DNA from: Apium graveolens
Taxonomy: Eukaryota > Streptophyta > Magnoliopsida > Apiales > Apiaceae
Reading direction: 5' to 3'
DNA: 64,000 nucleotides
Assembly: GCF_009905375.1 (NCBI RefSeq)
Contig: NC_133647.1
Span: 2,851,847-2,915,846 of the forward strand
Shown here piece after piece: positions 1-10,733 of this stretch. The notes beneath the pieces are model-generated. The model made no database searches. It had not been told where the DNA came from and saw nothing but the letters and a program-made list of their open reading frames with translations. A program made the translations under genes and the position numbers. How positions within the stretch are numbered: the first letter of the stretch is position 1; each line of letters starts with the position of its first letter.

Positions 1-99
1 AATACGATAAAGTAATTGCGTATGCGTCGAGGTAGATATTTGCCTTATACAGCACGATAAAGTAATTGCGTATGCGTTGAGAATCAATTATGTATAATT
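1..99 (+). pseudogene. Gypsy RNase H remnant, duplicated
   Basis: Two short stretches about 49 bp apart (near 8-30 and 57-79) both read KVIAYAS followed by R or LR. This is the RNase H segment of Ty3/Gypsy pol; the same segment is seen at about 61755-61790 in the Gypsy element at the other end of the window. A stop follows each. The piece is too short and decayed to do anything and appears to be the broken interior of a Tekay-like element next to its LTR end. Confidence 0.55.
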
Positions 100-346
100 A
101 TAACTTATGGCAGATAATGGCAATTAACTGTAAATTTATCAAGTAATCGTTTTGGGTTGTAATAACTTTTAAATTGTGGATTCAAAGACTTGTACTTATT
201 TTCATCTCTGAGACTATAACGGGTTGTGGTGTGTGTTAGTGTGGGGTCACAGCATAAGGTTATTATTATTAATTAAGTGAAGTGATATTGTGGAAAGAAA
301 GACCGTTACGACCCGGATCCCCGACCCCGGATCTGGGGGTGTTACA
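100..346 (+). repeat. 3' end of a Tekay-like Gypsy LTR
   Basis: From about 100 to 346 the sequence parallels the last ~300 bp of the LTR at 56849-61069: the CATCTCTGAGACTATAAC block, the GTGGGGTCACAG block and the terminal CCCGGATCCCCGACCCCGG ... GGTGTTACA. The LTR ends in CA at 346 and the next base lies inside the third ORF of Copia B. The LTR is truncated on its left. An ATG at 290 opens a frame that runs from the LTR into the Copia ORF; this is chance fusion. Confidence 0.75.
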
Positions 347-2526
347 AGTGGGGATAGTGAAGATGAAGCAATGGACATAGGGGGAGAAGTAGGTTCAAGT
401 TCAAGATCAAGTATGCCATCATGGGCATTTTTAAAGCACTGTGATGAGCACTACTTCAAGACAACCCTGATCCAGCTAATCAATCAGACAAATACTGCCC
501 TTTAAACCACTACTAATGCCAGCACCAAGAAGCTCCTTCAGGCACACCTAGCCGCCCTGCAACTTCAACAATCCAAGGCTTCCAACATGCTAGGGATGTA
601 AACACCATCAAGGGTGATATTGAGGAGATGAAGAAGGCCATTTTAGACAAGATGGATTATAAACTTCCAGAAGCTACAATGCTTGACATCAAGAGGCAAT
701 TAAGGAAAAATTCTGATCTTGCACCAAGATAGATGCCTTGGACACAAGAATGTCATCCATGGAAACATCTTTAACAGCCTTTCATCTTCATCAAGCCCAA
801 CAGACAGATTTACTTCAAAAATTGGTGGCTGCTCAAACCTCCTCCTCTACCCAACTTGATGATAACAAAAAGGGGGAGAAAGGACCAAGTGAGGGGGAGA
901 GACTTCAGATTCAAACCAGTAAAGTAATTATGCCTTCAATTACTATCTCAAAGCCACCCGTTACAGACAGTATTGATCTGATCAATGCCGTAGCAGCCAA
1001 CATAAGAGCAGCTGATAAAGAGAAGTTGAGTTTAGTCAACTGGGAGAAGATTGATGAGAAAATACAAAAGAAGTTTGAACTAGTCAAGGAGCCAGTAAAG
1101 TCAACCATCCATCACTCTTAAGTCAGGAAGATTTCTATGAATGAGATGAGCATGAACTATCTAGAAAGGGACAACCATCCTGTATCAAATCTCCAAAGGC
1201 TGAAATAATTCTGAAAAAGGGTGAACTACTCAAAATCATCATTGAAGAACCCTTTGGATACTGTGTATGAGACACCTAAGCCTGATGAAAAGAAGCTTCT
1301 GTCAAGATCAATTGCTTTCTACAAAGATCCAGCTGATTCAGCTTCAAAAAGGAGAATTGCTAAAATTTTCAGGAATGGGAAAGAAATTTATGTGGTGGCT
1401 AGACATCCACAATTTGCTCAAGCAAAGAGAGAAAAAAGGCTAGATTGAAGCAGGAAAAGAAGCAAGCTGATCTGGATGCTAAAAACACTAAACAAAAGAA
1501 AGAGCAATTGTTATCTTGGCCAAGCTATATGTTGTAGATTCATCACAACAAATTCCTTCTCAGCCATCTGAAGTTATTGAATCAAAGAAGCAAGTTGAAC
1601 AACAGAAGAAATCTCCAAGAATCAAGGAATTGGCTAAAAGAACTAAAAGGAAACTGGACATTGTTGATAAGGAATTGGAGAATCATTTTCCCAAGGAATC
1701 CACTCCAACTACAACTCAAGCATCAAAACCCTCTGTGGTATTTGAAGATATCAAGGTGGTGGATCCTTACAGGAACATCCATGGTGAACCTATTGTGCCT
1801 AAGGATGAACCAGTAGAATGGGAGAACATACCAATTCCTGAGTTCTATTTGCCAATCCTTAACAAGCCAAAGAGAACAAAGTCAAGAGTAGTCAAGAAAG
1901 TGAAGTTGTCACTTCTCAAATCCAAATCAGTAGTCAAGCTCAATCTAAAGTCAATAGGGGAGATTACATGTACTGTGTGACATTAAAGAATTTTCTGATC
2001 TAAACCTCTATCTAGATGAACTAGATGAAGTGAGAGGAATTGATGCATACAGAAACCTACTTGAAAGGTTAGTATTCAAGTACAAAGGAGGAAAGGAGAT
2101 TCAGTGGCCACTTCACATGATCCTTCAAGAAAGCCAAGTTGTAGTGATTAAAGTTTATTCATCCTTCAAGAAGAACTTTGGGTTCAATATTACTGCAAGA
2201 AGATTGGTACTGAAGAAGATTGAAGGGCTAAGGAGTGTTAGAGCTAAAATTGCCACTCCCAAAGACTCTAATCATACCTTATACAGGGAGAAGAGTGCAT
2301 CTAAGGCCCTACTGGCTGATGGAGTTCATGGATGACAAAGGAGTGAGAAGATTTTCAGATTAAAAGACCAATTGAGCATCTCTAGCAATGAGACTCTTTT
2401 GGAAATGCAAGGAAAGCTAAATCTCTCAGAATCTGATGAACTGGAATTCCACAAGTAGCTCCAAAATTAGATTGAGGAAAAACAACAGAAAGCTTGGAAA
2501 GAGATCCAGACCTTCAAGGAACTAGA
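347..2526 (+). pseudogene. Third ORF of Copia element B (C-terminal half, decayed)
   Basis: This is the 3' part of the extra ORF that lies downstream of pol in this SIRE-type Copia family. It is closely similar throughout to 30040-32329 in element C. Recognisable pieces: an acidic stretch with DIGGEVGSSSRS (from about 360), a heptad-like helical region (738-1121) with LDDNKKGEK, a Lys-rich region (1221-1980), and the conserved C-terminal domain with YKGGKEIQWPL (2030-2335). Several frameshifts and stops break it, for example near 505, 1121, 1448 and 1980. The 5' part is cut off by the Gypsy LTR at 346. No enzyme motif is seen and the function is unknown. The matching C copy shows it belongs to a retroelement, not a host gene. 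Confidence 0.8.
863..880 (+). promoter_or_regulatory. Internal polypurine tract, Copia B
   Basis: AACAAAAAGGGGGAGAAA inside the third ORF. The same tract is found at the matching place in A (13413-13427) and C (30561-30576), and a similar one in D (34831-34845, minus). It resembles the 3' polypurine tract next to the LTR. A role as a second plus-strand primer is inference. Confidence 0.45.
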
Positions 2527-2716
2527 TAAATCTGCTCAGGCTAGAGGAGCATCTTGAAAATGACTGTGAGCAAAACTTTTGTACATTTTGTTAATTAAAG
2601 CACTTTTCAGTATTATCTAATGTCTTTTAAAAGTTGGTATTTTTTAAGGTGTTTTGTTATCATTAAGTGTCTCTTAACTTATGGCTACAATTCCAGTAGA
2701 TATAAATTGGGGAGAT
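2527..2716 (+). promoter_or_regulatory. 3' untranslated region and polypurine tract of Copia B
   Basis: This stretch joins the third ORF to the 3' LTR and is closely similar to 32330-32517 in C. It ends in AAATTGGGGAGAT (2704-2716) directly before the LTR's TGTTGTG, the expected place and composition of the plus-strand polypurine primer. Confidence 0.7.
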
Positions 2717-3217
2717 TGTTGTGTATATGTTGTGTACTTGATGATTTCATGAACAAAACATCTTGGTAGATTTTACTTAGTGAAATAATGTAGCACTCGA
2801 CGGATAAGGTTTATAGTCCCGACGGATGACTCAACATAGTCTCGACGAATGATGACTTATTATCCATCGAGTGAGTAGCTTATGTAACAATAAGTCGTAG
2901 CACATTTCTGCATACACATTTTTAGAATTCGTAGTAGTACTTAATTCATGTTGACTTTAGTTAGATATGCAGAATAGGTTGATTAATTGTACTTAGATGA
3001 TGTCTTGTAATTCTGTAAAAGTGAAATGAAGTCAAGTGCCTGATTGCTACCCAACGGATAAACAACAATGATTTGACGGATGATCAACAACCCGACGGAT
3101 GATCAATAACTCGACAGATGATCATGAACCTGACGGATAAAGAATTCAAATATCTGTTGACAGTGACAACACAGTCACATGCGTCGAGTGGATGCAAATG
3201 GAATGTGGTAGCCTATT
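2717..3217 (+). repeat. 3' LTR of Copia B, first part
   Basis: It starts TGTTGTGTATATG right after the polypurine tract, as the C LTR does at 32518. It carries scattered copies of the B/C-type motif, such as CTCGACGGAT and CCCGACGGAT (around 2797-2830 and 3050-3145), plus reversed copies such as ATCCATCGAG. It is interrupted at 3217 by Copia A; the remainder is at 16339-16874. Summed length is about 1.04 kb. Confidence 0.8.
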
Positions 3218-4304
3218 TGTTAGGAATATGTGTATCGTTTGATGATAAGTTAAACAAAACACTTAAGTAGAAATCTAGTGATTGTAGCCTCAACGGATAA
3301 GACCATCTTGGCTATCCGTGAAGGAGCAGCTTTACTTAGCAATAAGTTTAGTATTGTAGCACATTTCATTCTCTGGATTCAAGTTGTAATTCTTAGATGT
3401 TGTAGGAAAGTATCAGTCATGTTGACTACTAGTGGATATGCAAATAGGAGGGCTAATTGTAAATATTTCATGCCTTGTAATTTTGTATAAGTGAAGAAGT
3501 ATCAACTGATATTGAAAGACCTTCAACGATAAGAAACAAAGCTTCACGGATTCTCTAATGCTTCAACGGTTAATATCCATCAACGGATAAGTGCTTCAAC
3601 GGATAAAGACTTCAACTGATAATGCATCAACGGATAAAGCTTTCAACGGATAAAGCCTCAATGGATAAGGCATCAACGGATGAAAGCTTCACGGATGCTT
3701 AGTCATTAGCAGTTGATAGTGACAATTCATAAGCTGACAGGGCACATGGGTGACAGAGACAAACTGGAATGTGGAAGCCTCTAGGAAGAATCAAGAAAAT
3801 GCAGCATTCCCATTCTGATGCAAACAAGGAAGTATTCAAAGATTCACAGATTATCCTAGATTGCATTGGATAGAGAAATGAAGAAGAAACATGTGAAGAA
3901 TCCTTTCAATATATTTTACAGTTTGTCTTCACTTGTAAACTTGGTGTTATATAACCAAGTAGCAGTAGTAATTAGATAAGAATTTTCCTGAGCTGTTTAG
4001 AAATATCCAGAGAGAAAATCATCTAGTTTGTACTAGGAAGCAGCTGTGATTTAATTCTTTGAATCACAGATTTTCTGAAATAACACATCTCTGGTGGAAC
4101 AACAAATCCACCAGAAAAGTTTTTAAGATCTCCGTGTTCTTTACATTTGTGTTTGAATAATATCTGTCTGCATTGGCTTTAAGCAATTCACACTTGTTTT
4201 CAGAAACACTTAGCCTTAAAAACTGCTCAAAACTTAAAAAGTTTTGAGATTTACATTCAACCCCCCTTCTGTAAATCTCATTGTTAGTCCACTGGGGAAT
4301 AACA
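3218..4304 (+). repeat. 5' LTR of Copia A
   Basis: It matches the 3' LTR at 15241-16338 almost end to end. It contains the TCAACGGAT array (3518-3700), a TATATAACC box near 3949 and the end block TTCAACCCCCCTTCTG. Relative to the 3' LTR it shows many single-base losses: AACGATAAG for AACGGATAAG near 3525, CACGGAT for CAACGGAT near 3546 and 3690, and TATAACC for TATAAACC near 3950. This asymmetry is discussed in the findings. Confidence 0.9.
3518..3700 (+). repeat. TCAACGGAT direct-repeat array in 5' LTR
   Basis: About ten copies of TCAACGGAT(A/G), some degenerate (AACTGAT, AATGGAT, CACGGAT), spaced 15-22 bp apart and all in one orientation. They sit in the U3-like part upstream of the TATA box. 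The core CAACGG on the opposite strand reads CCGTTG, which fits the general plant MYB core CNGTTR. Binding is inference. Confidence 0.7.
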
Positions 4305-4306
4305 AT

Positions 4307-4324
4307 TGGTATCAGAGCAAGCTC
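4307..4324 (+). promoter_or_regulatory. Primer-binding site (tRNA-iMet), Copia A
   Basis: TGGTATCAGAGCAAGCTC starts two bases after the LTR end. TGGTATCAGAGC is the standard complement of the initiator tRNA-Met 3' end in plant Copia elements and primes minus-strand DNA synthesis. Confidence 0.9.
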
Positions 4325-4363
4325 TTAACATACAAAGAGTTTAAAGATCTATTTTGCTAACAT

Positions 4364-6802
4364 CATGAGTGCACAGAAGAATCCTCCTGCTACCATCATG
4401 AGTAGGAAGGATATTGGTATAAAGATCCCAGTCCTGGAAAAAGATAATTATCAATCACTGGAAAGTGAAGATGCATTTACATCTTCTTTCTCAAGATGAA
4501 AGCTACATCAACTGTATTGAAAATGGTCCTCACATCCCTCACAAAGTAGCCACAGCTGCTACTGCAACAGTTGCTGTTGGACAGTCCATTCCCAAGCCAA
4601 AAGCAGAATGGACTATTGAAGACATGGAAGAAATCCGCAAGGACAAGAGAGCCATGAACATTTGTTTAATGGCTTAGATCAAGATATGTTTGACAATGTC
4701 ATCAATAGCCAAATTGTAAAGGAAGTTTGGGATACTGTACAAATCATCTGTGAAGGTACTGAGCAGGTCAGAGAGAACAAGATGCAGCTTCTTATTCAAC
4801 AGTATGAATATTTTCACTTTGAAGAAGGTGAATCATTGAACGATACCTTCAACAGATTTCAGAAACTGTTAAATGGATTGAAGCTGTATGGTAGAGTGTA
4901 CCAAGTCAAGGATTCCAACTTAAAATTTCTTAGGTCTCTGCCAAAGGAATGGAAGCCAATGACTGTCTCTTTAAGAAATTCTCAAGATTATAAGAACTTC
5001 ACACTTGAAAGATTATATGGAATTCTGAAGATTTATGAACTTGAAATGGAGCAGGATGAGCTGTTGGAAAAGGGAAAGAGAAAAGGAGGAACAGTTGCTC
5101 TTGTAGCTGACAGTGAGAAGATGGAAGCCAGGAATGAGGAGAAGACAATGCCAAGTCTCAAAATTGGCACAAGCAAATCAGAATCAAGCAAGGGTAAAGA
5201 GCAAGCAGCTGAGGATGAAGACAATTCCAGTCAGGATGACTCTGATGTTGTTGATGAACATCTGGCTTTTCTGTCCAGGAGGTTTGCAAAGATGAAGTTC
5301 AGAAAAAATACAAAGTTCACTAAGCTAAACAAAAACATGGTGGACAAATCAAAGTTCAAATGTTACAACTGTGGCATTAGTGGACACTTTGCAAGTGAGT
5401 GTAGAAAGCCAACTTCTGATAAAAAGAAATTTGAGCAAGTTGATTACAAAAAGAAGTATTTTGATTTACTCAAATAAAAGGAAAGAGCTTTTCTCACTCA
5501 AGATGATTGGGCAGCAGATGGGGTCAATGAAGATGATGATATGGAATATGTCAACCTAGCCCTGATGGCTAATTCTGATGAAAATGAAACTAGTTCATCA
5601 AGCAACCAGGTAATTACTACTGATCTCTCTCAGCTTTCTAAACATGAATGCAATGAAGCCATAAATGATATGTCCAATGAATTATATCATTTGCGTGTTT
5701 CCCTTAAATCACTAGCAAAAGAAAACACTAGGATCAAGGAGAATAATGTGTTTTTAAGTGATAGGAATGTTGTGTTAGAGGATCAGGTAATTAAGCTTGA
5801 AAAGATAAAACTTAAATGCTTGACTGTTGAGAGTGAACTAGCAGAAGCTGTTAAGAAAGTAGAAATTCTTTCTAAACAGTTAGAAAGTGAGCAAGAGGTA
5901 ATCAAGGCCTGGAAAACATCTAGGGATGTTAGTGTTCAGATTGCAAAGGTTCAGGGAATTGAATCATTCTGTGAAGATGCCTGGAAGAAAAACAAAAAGG
6001 AGTTAGAATTAATTGATGGATTGTCAACGGATGTGGAATCAACGGATGATGAAAGTTATCCGTTGAAGGAAGAAAAGGAGCATCCGTTAGAGGCTCATCA
6101 ATTAAAGCAGGCAAGTTCTTTTAAAAATAAAACCTCAATAAAAAGAATGATTCAACTCTCAAGAACTTTGTCAAAGAAGGAGCTAGCACATCCAGAGATG
6201 TCAGTAAGGTGAATATAGGACACATGACTTTAGATCAGCTGAAAGATAGGCTTAAGTTGGTTGAGTATAAGAAGGAAACTGAAAGAAAATCTAAAAGAAA
6301 TGGGAAGGTAGGGATTAATAAACATAACAATTACACACCTGATAGGTATGCTCCTAGAAAAAACTGTGTGCATTGTAAAAGTGTTAATCACCTATCTGAT
6401 AATTGCAAATCTGTTAAAAATGCTCCCATGCCTTCAAATCCCTCCATGCCTAACATGTCTATGTCACCTCTGCATGTTATGCCTGTTATGTCTCACCAGA
6501 ATCCCCATGCACATTTTGCAAACATGCCATATATTAATAATCCTTATTTTACTGCATTTAGTATGCCTCAAATGCCATACAATATGCCTATGTGGAATAA
6601 CATGTTTGCACAACCTATGCCTTATCAAATTCAATCAAATGTGTTAAATGATTCTGTGACTAATCCTACACTTCAACCAACCACATCTGAGACCAAGGTT
6701 GACCCAAAGTTACCTAAGTCAAAAGATGCAGGAGGAATGAAGTCTAGGAAAAAGACTAACAAGGCTGGACCCAAGGAAACTTGGGTACCAAAATCAACTT
6801 GA
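4364..6802 (+). pseudogene. gag: gag of Copia A (capsid and nucleocapsid)
   Basis: The reading starts at ATG 4364 (MSAQKNPPAT). An early frameshift lies near 4465 and another near 4670, where the frame moves to 4662-5477. The helical capsid-type region (UBN2-like) covers 4662-5060, followed by an acidic linker and zinc knuckle 1, CYNCGISGHFASEC (CX2CX4HX4C, about 5362-5403). A stop at 5475 leads to a coiled-coil frame (5541-6212). The last part (6209-6802) has zinc knuckle 2, CVHCKSVNHLSDNC, and a Met/Pro/Asn-rich tail ending VPKST and TGA. Gag packages element RNA in cytoplasmic particles. A second C-terminal knuckle is usual for the SIRE group. At least three breaks make this copy non-functional. 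Confidence 0.85.
6039..6066 (+). other. Inverted TCAACGGAT/ATCCGTTGA pair in gag
   Basis: Arm TCAACGGAT (6039-6047), 10-nt spacer, arm ATCCGTTGA (6058-6066): a perfect 9-bp stem. The same place in element C (23021-23048) has TCGACAGAT and ATCTGTCGG with a 10-nt spacer. Both arms have changed together, so the pairing is kept (one T-G end pair). More half-sites lie at 6023 and 6091. Confidence 0.7.
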
Positions 6803-8062
6803 TTGATTTTGTTGTGTGCAGGGACAAAGAAGGAATCTATGGTACTTGGACAGTGGTTGTTCAAGACACATGACAGGAGATTTCACCCTGTTCACAGAGT
6901 TTAAGGAGAGAGCTGGCCCTAGCATAACCTTTGGAGATGACAGCAAATGATTCACTATGGGATATGGCTTGATTTCAAAAGAAAATGTCATCATTGATGA
7001 AGTTGCATTGGTTGATGGTCTCAAACACAATTTATTGAGCATCAGTCAACTATGTGACAGAGGGAATACTGTTTCCTTCAATTCTGAAGCCTGTATTGTC
7101 ACAAGTAAGAAGGATAATAAAGTGGTTCTAACTGGAGTTAGAAAAGGGAATGTGTACTTAGCTGATTTCAACTCTACAGATGCAGAATCCATTACTTGTC
7201 TTCTCAGCAAAGCAAGTCCAGTTGAAAGTTGGCTATGGTACAAGAAGCTGTCCCATTTGAATTTCAAGACAATGAATGATCTAGTCAAAAAGGACTTAGT
7301 TAGAGGAATGCCTCTAGTGGAATTCACAAGGGATGGACTGTGTGATGCTTGTCAGAAAGGAAAGCAAAAAAAAGTATCATTCAGTAAGAAGCTTGAATCT
7401 GCAATTGATGAACCACTACAACTTCTACACATGGATCTTTTTGGACCAGTCAATGTATTGTCAATTTCAAGGAAAAGATATTGCCTAGTGATTGTAGATG
7501 ATTTCTCAAAGTTTTCATGGGTTTATTTTCTTGGATCAAAGGATGAAGCTAGTGAAATCATCATCAATCATATCAAGCAAGTCAACAATCATCCTGATTT
7601 CAAAGTAAGGAATATTAGGAGTGACAATGGAACTGAGTTCAAGAATTCAACCATGAAGTTGTTCTGTGAAGAAAGTGGGATCATGCATGAGTTCTCAGCT
7701 CCAAGGACTCCACAACAAAATGGTGTGGTGGAAAGGAAGAACAGATCACTAATTGAAGCTGCAAGGACAATCCTTGAAGAGTCAAAACTCCCAACTTATT
7801 TTTGGGCTGAGGCTGTTAACTGTGCATGTTACACTCAGAATATTTCTCTAATCAATTAAGCAAAAGGCATGACTCTGTATCAATTATTCAAGAGAAGAAA
7901 AACCAACTTTAAACTTTCTACATGTCTTTGGTTGCAAATGCTACATCTTAAGGAATCAATCTGATCACAAAGGGAAGTTTGATGCAAAGGCTGATGAAGG
8001 AATATTTGTTGGTTATTCTGCTGGAAAATCATATAGGGTCTACAATCTAAGAACCAACATTG
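6803..8062 (+). pseudogene. pol: pol of Copia A: protease and integrase
   Basis: The frame starts after the gag TGA and, judged from WYLDSGCSRHMTG (about 6840-6880), lies +1 to gag. The protease active site DSG is present. A TGA near 6948 interrupts it, then 6957-7859 is open. Integrase follows: zinc-binding HLN...CDAC (about 7255-7350), catalytic D in LLHMDLFGP, D in IRSDNGTEF, E in VVERKNRSL. A TAA at 7857 replaces the CAA found in C, and a small frameshift lies around 7890-8060. Protease cuts Gag-Pol; integrase inserts the cDNA. All three acidic integrase residues are retained although the frame is broken. Confidence 0.85.
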
Positions 8063-8064
8063 TC

Positions 8065-10188
8065 ATGGAATCTGTACATGTTGTGTTTGATGATAAAAAG
8101 ATTGATGGACTAACAGATGAAGGACATCATGAAGGACTCAAATTTGAAAATATTGAGATATATTATGATGATGATGAAGATGAGAATGATGAAGAAGGCA
8201 TCTCAAGAGGGATTCAAAATCTGCCTTTGGATAATGCACAGAATGCTGCATCCGTTGAAAGTCATAGCTCAGCTTCCATTGAAAGAAGCAATGCAGCATC
8301 CGTTGAAAGACAAAGTGCATCATCCGTTGAAGTTCGTAATGAAGCATCCGTTGATCACAGTCTGTCAACGGATAATCAATTTACTTCATCAGTTGATAGA
8401 ACTCCCAATTCTTCTCAAAGGATTAGCAACTTAGGGGGAGTGTCAACCAATCAACATTCTACCTCACATCATGACAATACTGAGGCAATCTCATCTAGAG
8501 CTAATCTACCATCTCAAAGGAAATGGACCAAGAATCACCCTTTTGAACTGATCATTGGTGATGCTACATCTAAAGTGCAAACTAGAAGGGCTGCTCAAGA
8601 TGAATGTCTGTACAGTAGCTTTCTATCACAAGAGGAACCTAAGAGAGTAGAAGAAGCTCTTTTGGACCCGGATTGGATTTTAGCAATGCAAGAGGAGCTA
8701 AACCAATTTGAGAGAAACAAAGTATGGAAGCTGGTACCCAAGCCAAAGAACAAGAGTTCTATTGACACAAAATGGGTATTCAGAAACAAGATGGATGAAA
8801 ATGGCATTGTCATAAGGAATAAAGCCAGATTGGTTTCTAAAGGCTATTCTCAACAAGAGGGAATAGATTTTGATGAAACATTTGCTCCAGTTGCCGGACT
8901 TGAAGCCATCAGAATCTTTCTAGCCTATGCAGCTAATGCCAATTTCAAAGTCTATCAAATGGATGTCAAGAGTGCATTTCTAAATGGGGAATTGGAGGAA
9001 GAAGTTTATGTAAGCCAACCTCCAGGATTTGAAGATCCAAATTTTCCAGACTATGTGTATTATCTGTTGAAAGCACTCTATGGACTAAAGCAAGCACCTA
9101 GAGCCTGGTATGAGACTTTGTCAAAATTCCTTCTAGATAATCACTTCACAAGAGAACTGTTGACAAAACTCTCTTCTTTATAAATGTTAATGGCTCTAAA
9201 ATACTTGTTCAAATTTATGTAGATGATATTATATTTGGATCTACAGATGATAAGCTTTGTAAAAAGTTTGCTAAATTAATGCAAAGTAAATATGAAATGA
9301 GCATGATGGGAGAGCTAACTTACTTTCTTGGTTTACAAGTTAAACAAGTTAGTGGTGGAATTTTCATTAGTCAAACTAAATATATTTATGATCTTTTAAA
9401 GAAGTTTGACTTAATCGATTGTTCACCTGAAAAAACTCCCATGGCCACTGCCACTAAGCTTGAATTAAACAAGACTGAAAAGTCTGTGGATATTTCAAAT
9501 TATAGAGGCATGGTTGGCTCCCTTTTATATTTAACTGCTAGTAGACCTGATATAATGTTTTCTACATGTCTCTGTGCTAGATTTTAGGCTGACCCTAAAG
9601 AATCTCACTTAGTGGCTATTAAAAGAGTTTTCAGATATCTCAAAGGGACTCCAAATCTAGGAATTTGGTACCCTAGAGAGTCTGGTTTTGATCTAATTGG
9701 CTACTCAGATGCAGATTATGCAGGCTGCAAAATAGACAGGAAAAGCACAACTGGCACCTGTCAATTTCTAGGGAACAAGCTTGTGTCATGGTTCAGCGAG
9801 AAGCAAAACTCTGTTTCTACATCAACAGCTGAAGCTGAGTACATCTACATCAACAGCTGAAGCTGAGTACATTGCTGCTGGTAGTTGCTGTGCACAGATA
9901 CTATGGATAAGGAATCAACTATTTGACTATGGTTTGACTGTGGACAAAATTCCAATATTCTGTGACAACACAAGTGCCATTGCCATTACTGAAAATCCAG
10001 TGCAGCACTCAAGAACCAAGCACATTGATATCAAGTACCATTTCATTAGGGAACATGTGATGAAAGGTACAGTGGAACTTCATTTTGTTCCAAGTGAAAA
10101 GCAGATTGCAGATATATTTACCAAACCACTTGATGAATCAACATTCACAAGATTAGTAAGTGAGTTAGGTATGCTTAATTATTCATAA
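8065..10188 (+). pseudogene. pol: pol of Copia A: reverse transcriptase and RNase H
   Basis: After a Ser-rich linker holding ASVE repeats (8240-8400, encoded by ATCCGTTGA copies), the RT domain runs from [12 protein letters not shown] through [43 protein letters not shown] and [14 protein letters not shown] frameshift near 9150 precedes the catalytic box QIYVDDIIFGST (9210-9245). RNase H covers 9690-10188, with DADYAGC, the CDNTSAIAI block and TKHIDIKYHFI, ending MLNYS. A stop at 9585 and a 28-bp duplication at 9816-9871 break the frame. This enzyme would copy the element RNA into cDNA. Core residues are intact but the reading frame is not. Confidence 0.88.
9816..9871 (+). repeat. 28-bp tandem duplication in RNase H
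   Basis: The block TCTACATCAACAGC...GAGTACA occurs twice without a gap (9816-9843, 9844-9871). The single-copy form is seen in C near 26820. 28 is not a multiple of 3, so it shifts the frame. Confidence 0.85.
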
Positions 10189-10622
10189 TTTATGTCATCT
10201 ATATAATCTGCCTTGAAGCCTGAAATGAATTTGCTGCAAGAACAAAGTTGGCTTTAAGTAAGACTTATCCTATCAACGGATATTCCCTATCCGTTGAAAG
10301 CCAAAATTATTCTATCAACGGATGTTCATTATCCGTTGAAAGACAAATACATTTCTGGTAATTTTATCCTTCAACGGATATAATGGTGTTGATCATCAAT
10401 AGATAACTATTTACCTTATCCGTTGAAGTGTCACATCAGTTACTATAAGTGAGTCACAGCCGTTGATTCTTTTACTCAACCGTTGATACAGATATACAGT
10501 GTTGTATGTCTTTGTATTTAAGGTAGTTTTCAGAATTTATACAGTTTTATTTATTCTTGAACGGCTGTAACTTACTTAAAAGTATCATTTAATCATTTTA
10601 TTTACGTTTTAATTCAAGAAAG
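10189..10622 (+). promoter_or_regulatory. Region between pol and third ORF of A, with inverted motif pairs
   Basis: No ORF. It holds two perfect hairpins: TCAACGGAT (10273-10281) with ATCCGTTGA (10289-10297), and the same arms at 10315-10323 and 10331-10339; both have 7-nt loops. A further separated pair lies at about 10372 and 10418, and lone CCGTTGAT half-sites at about 10460-10490. The cluster lies 130-350 bp upstream of the TATAAAAG at 10623. C has a comparable, more decayed cluster at 27240-27420. Confidence 0.65.
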
Positions 10623-10733
10623 TATAAAAGCCCAATTGAACTCTTATTTTGCACTTAACGCTTTCTTGCAATTCTTATTCTCCTTCTCTCCCAAAAATTC
10701 TCAAGTTTTTCTCTGCAACCTCTACTCACAACA
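10623..10733 (+). promoter_or_regulatory. Putative internal promoter of the third ORF, Copia A
   Basis: TATAAAAG (10623-10630) is followed by a CT-rich leader and ATG at 10734, 111 bp from the TATA start. In C the same arrangement occurs: TATAAAAG at 27563, a CT-rich leader, and ATG at 27681 (118 bp). The surrounding non-coding sequence has diverged, so conservation of the box and leader suggests function. Transcription from here is inference. Confidence 0.55.

Noticed and set aside
290..505. 71-codon ORF starting MERKTVTTRIP
   Set aside because: It runs from the Gypsy LTR end into the Copia third ORF; the first 19 codons are LTR sequence, so the fusion is chance.
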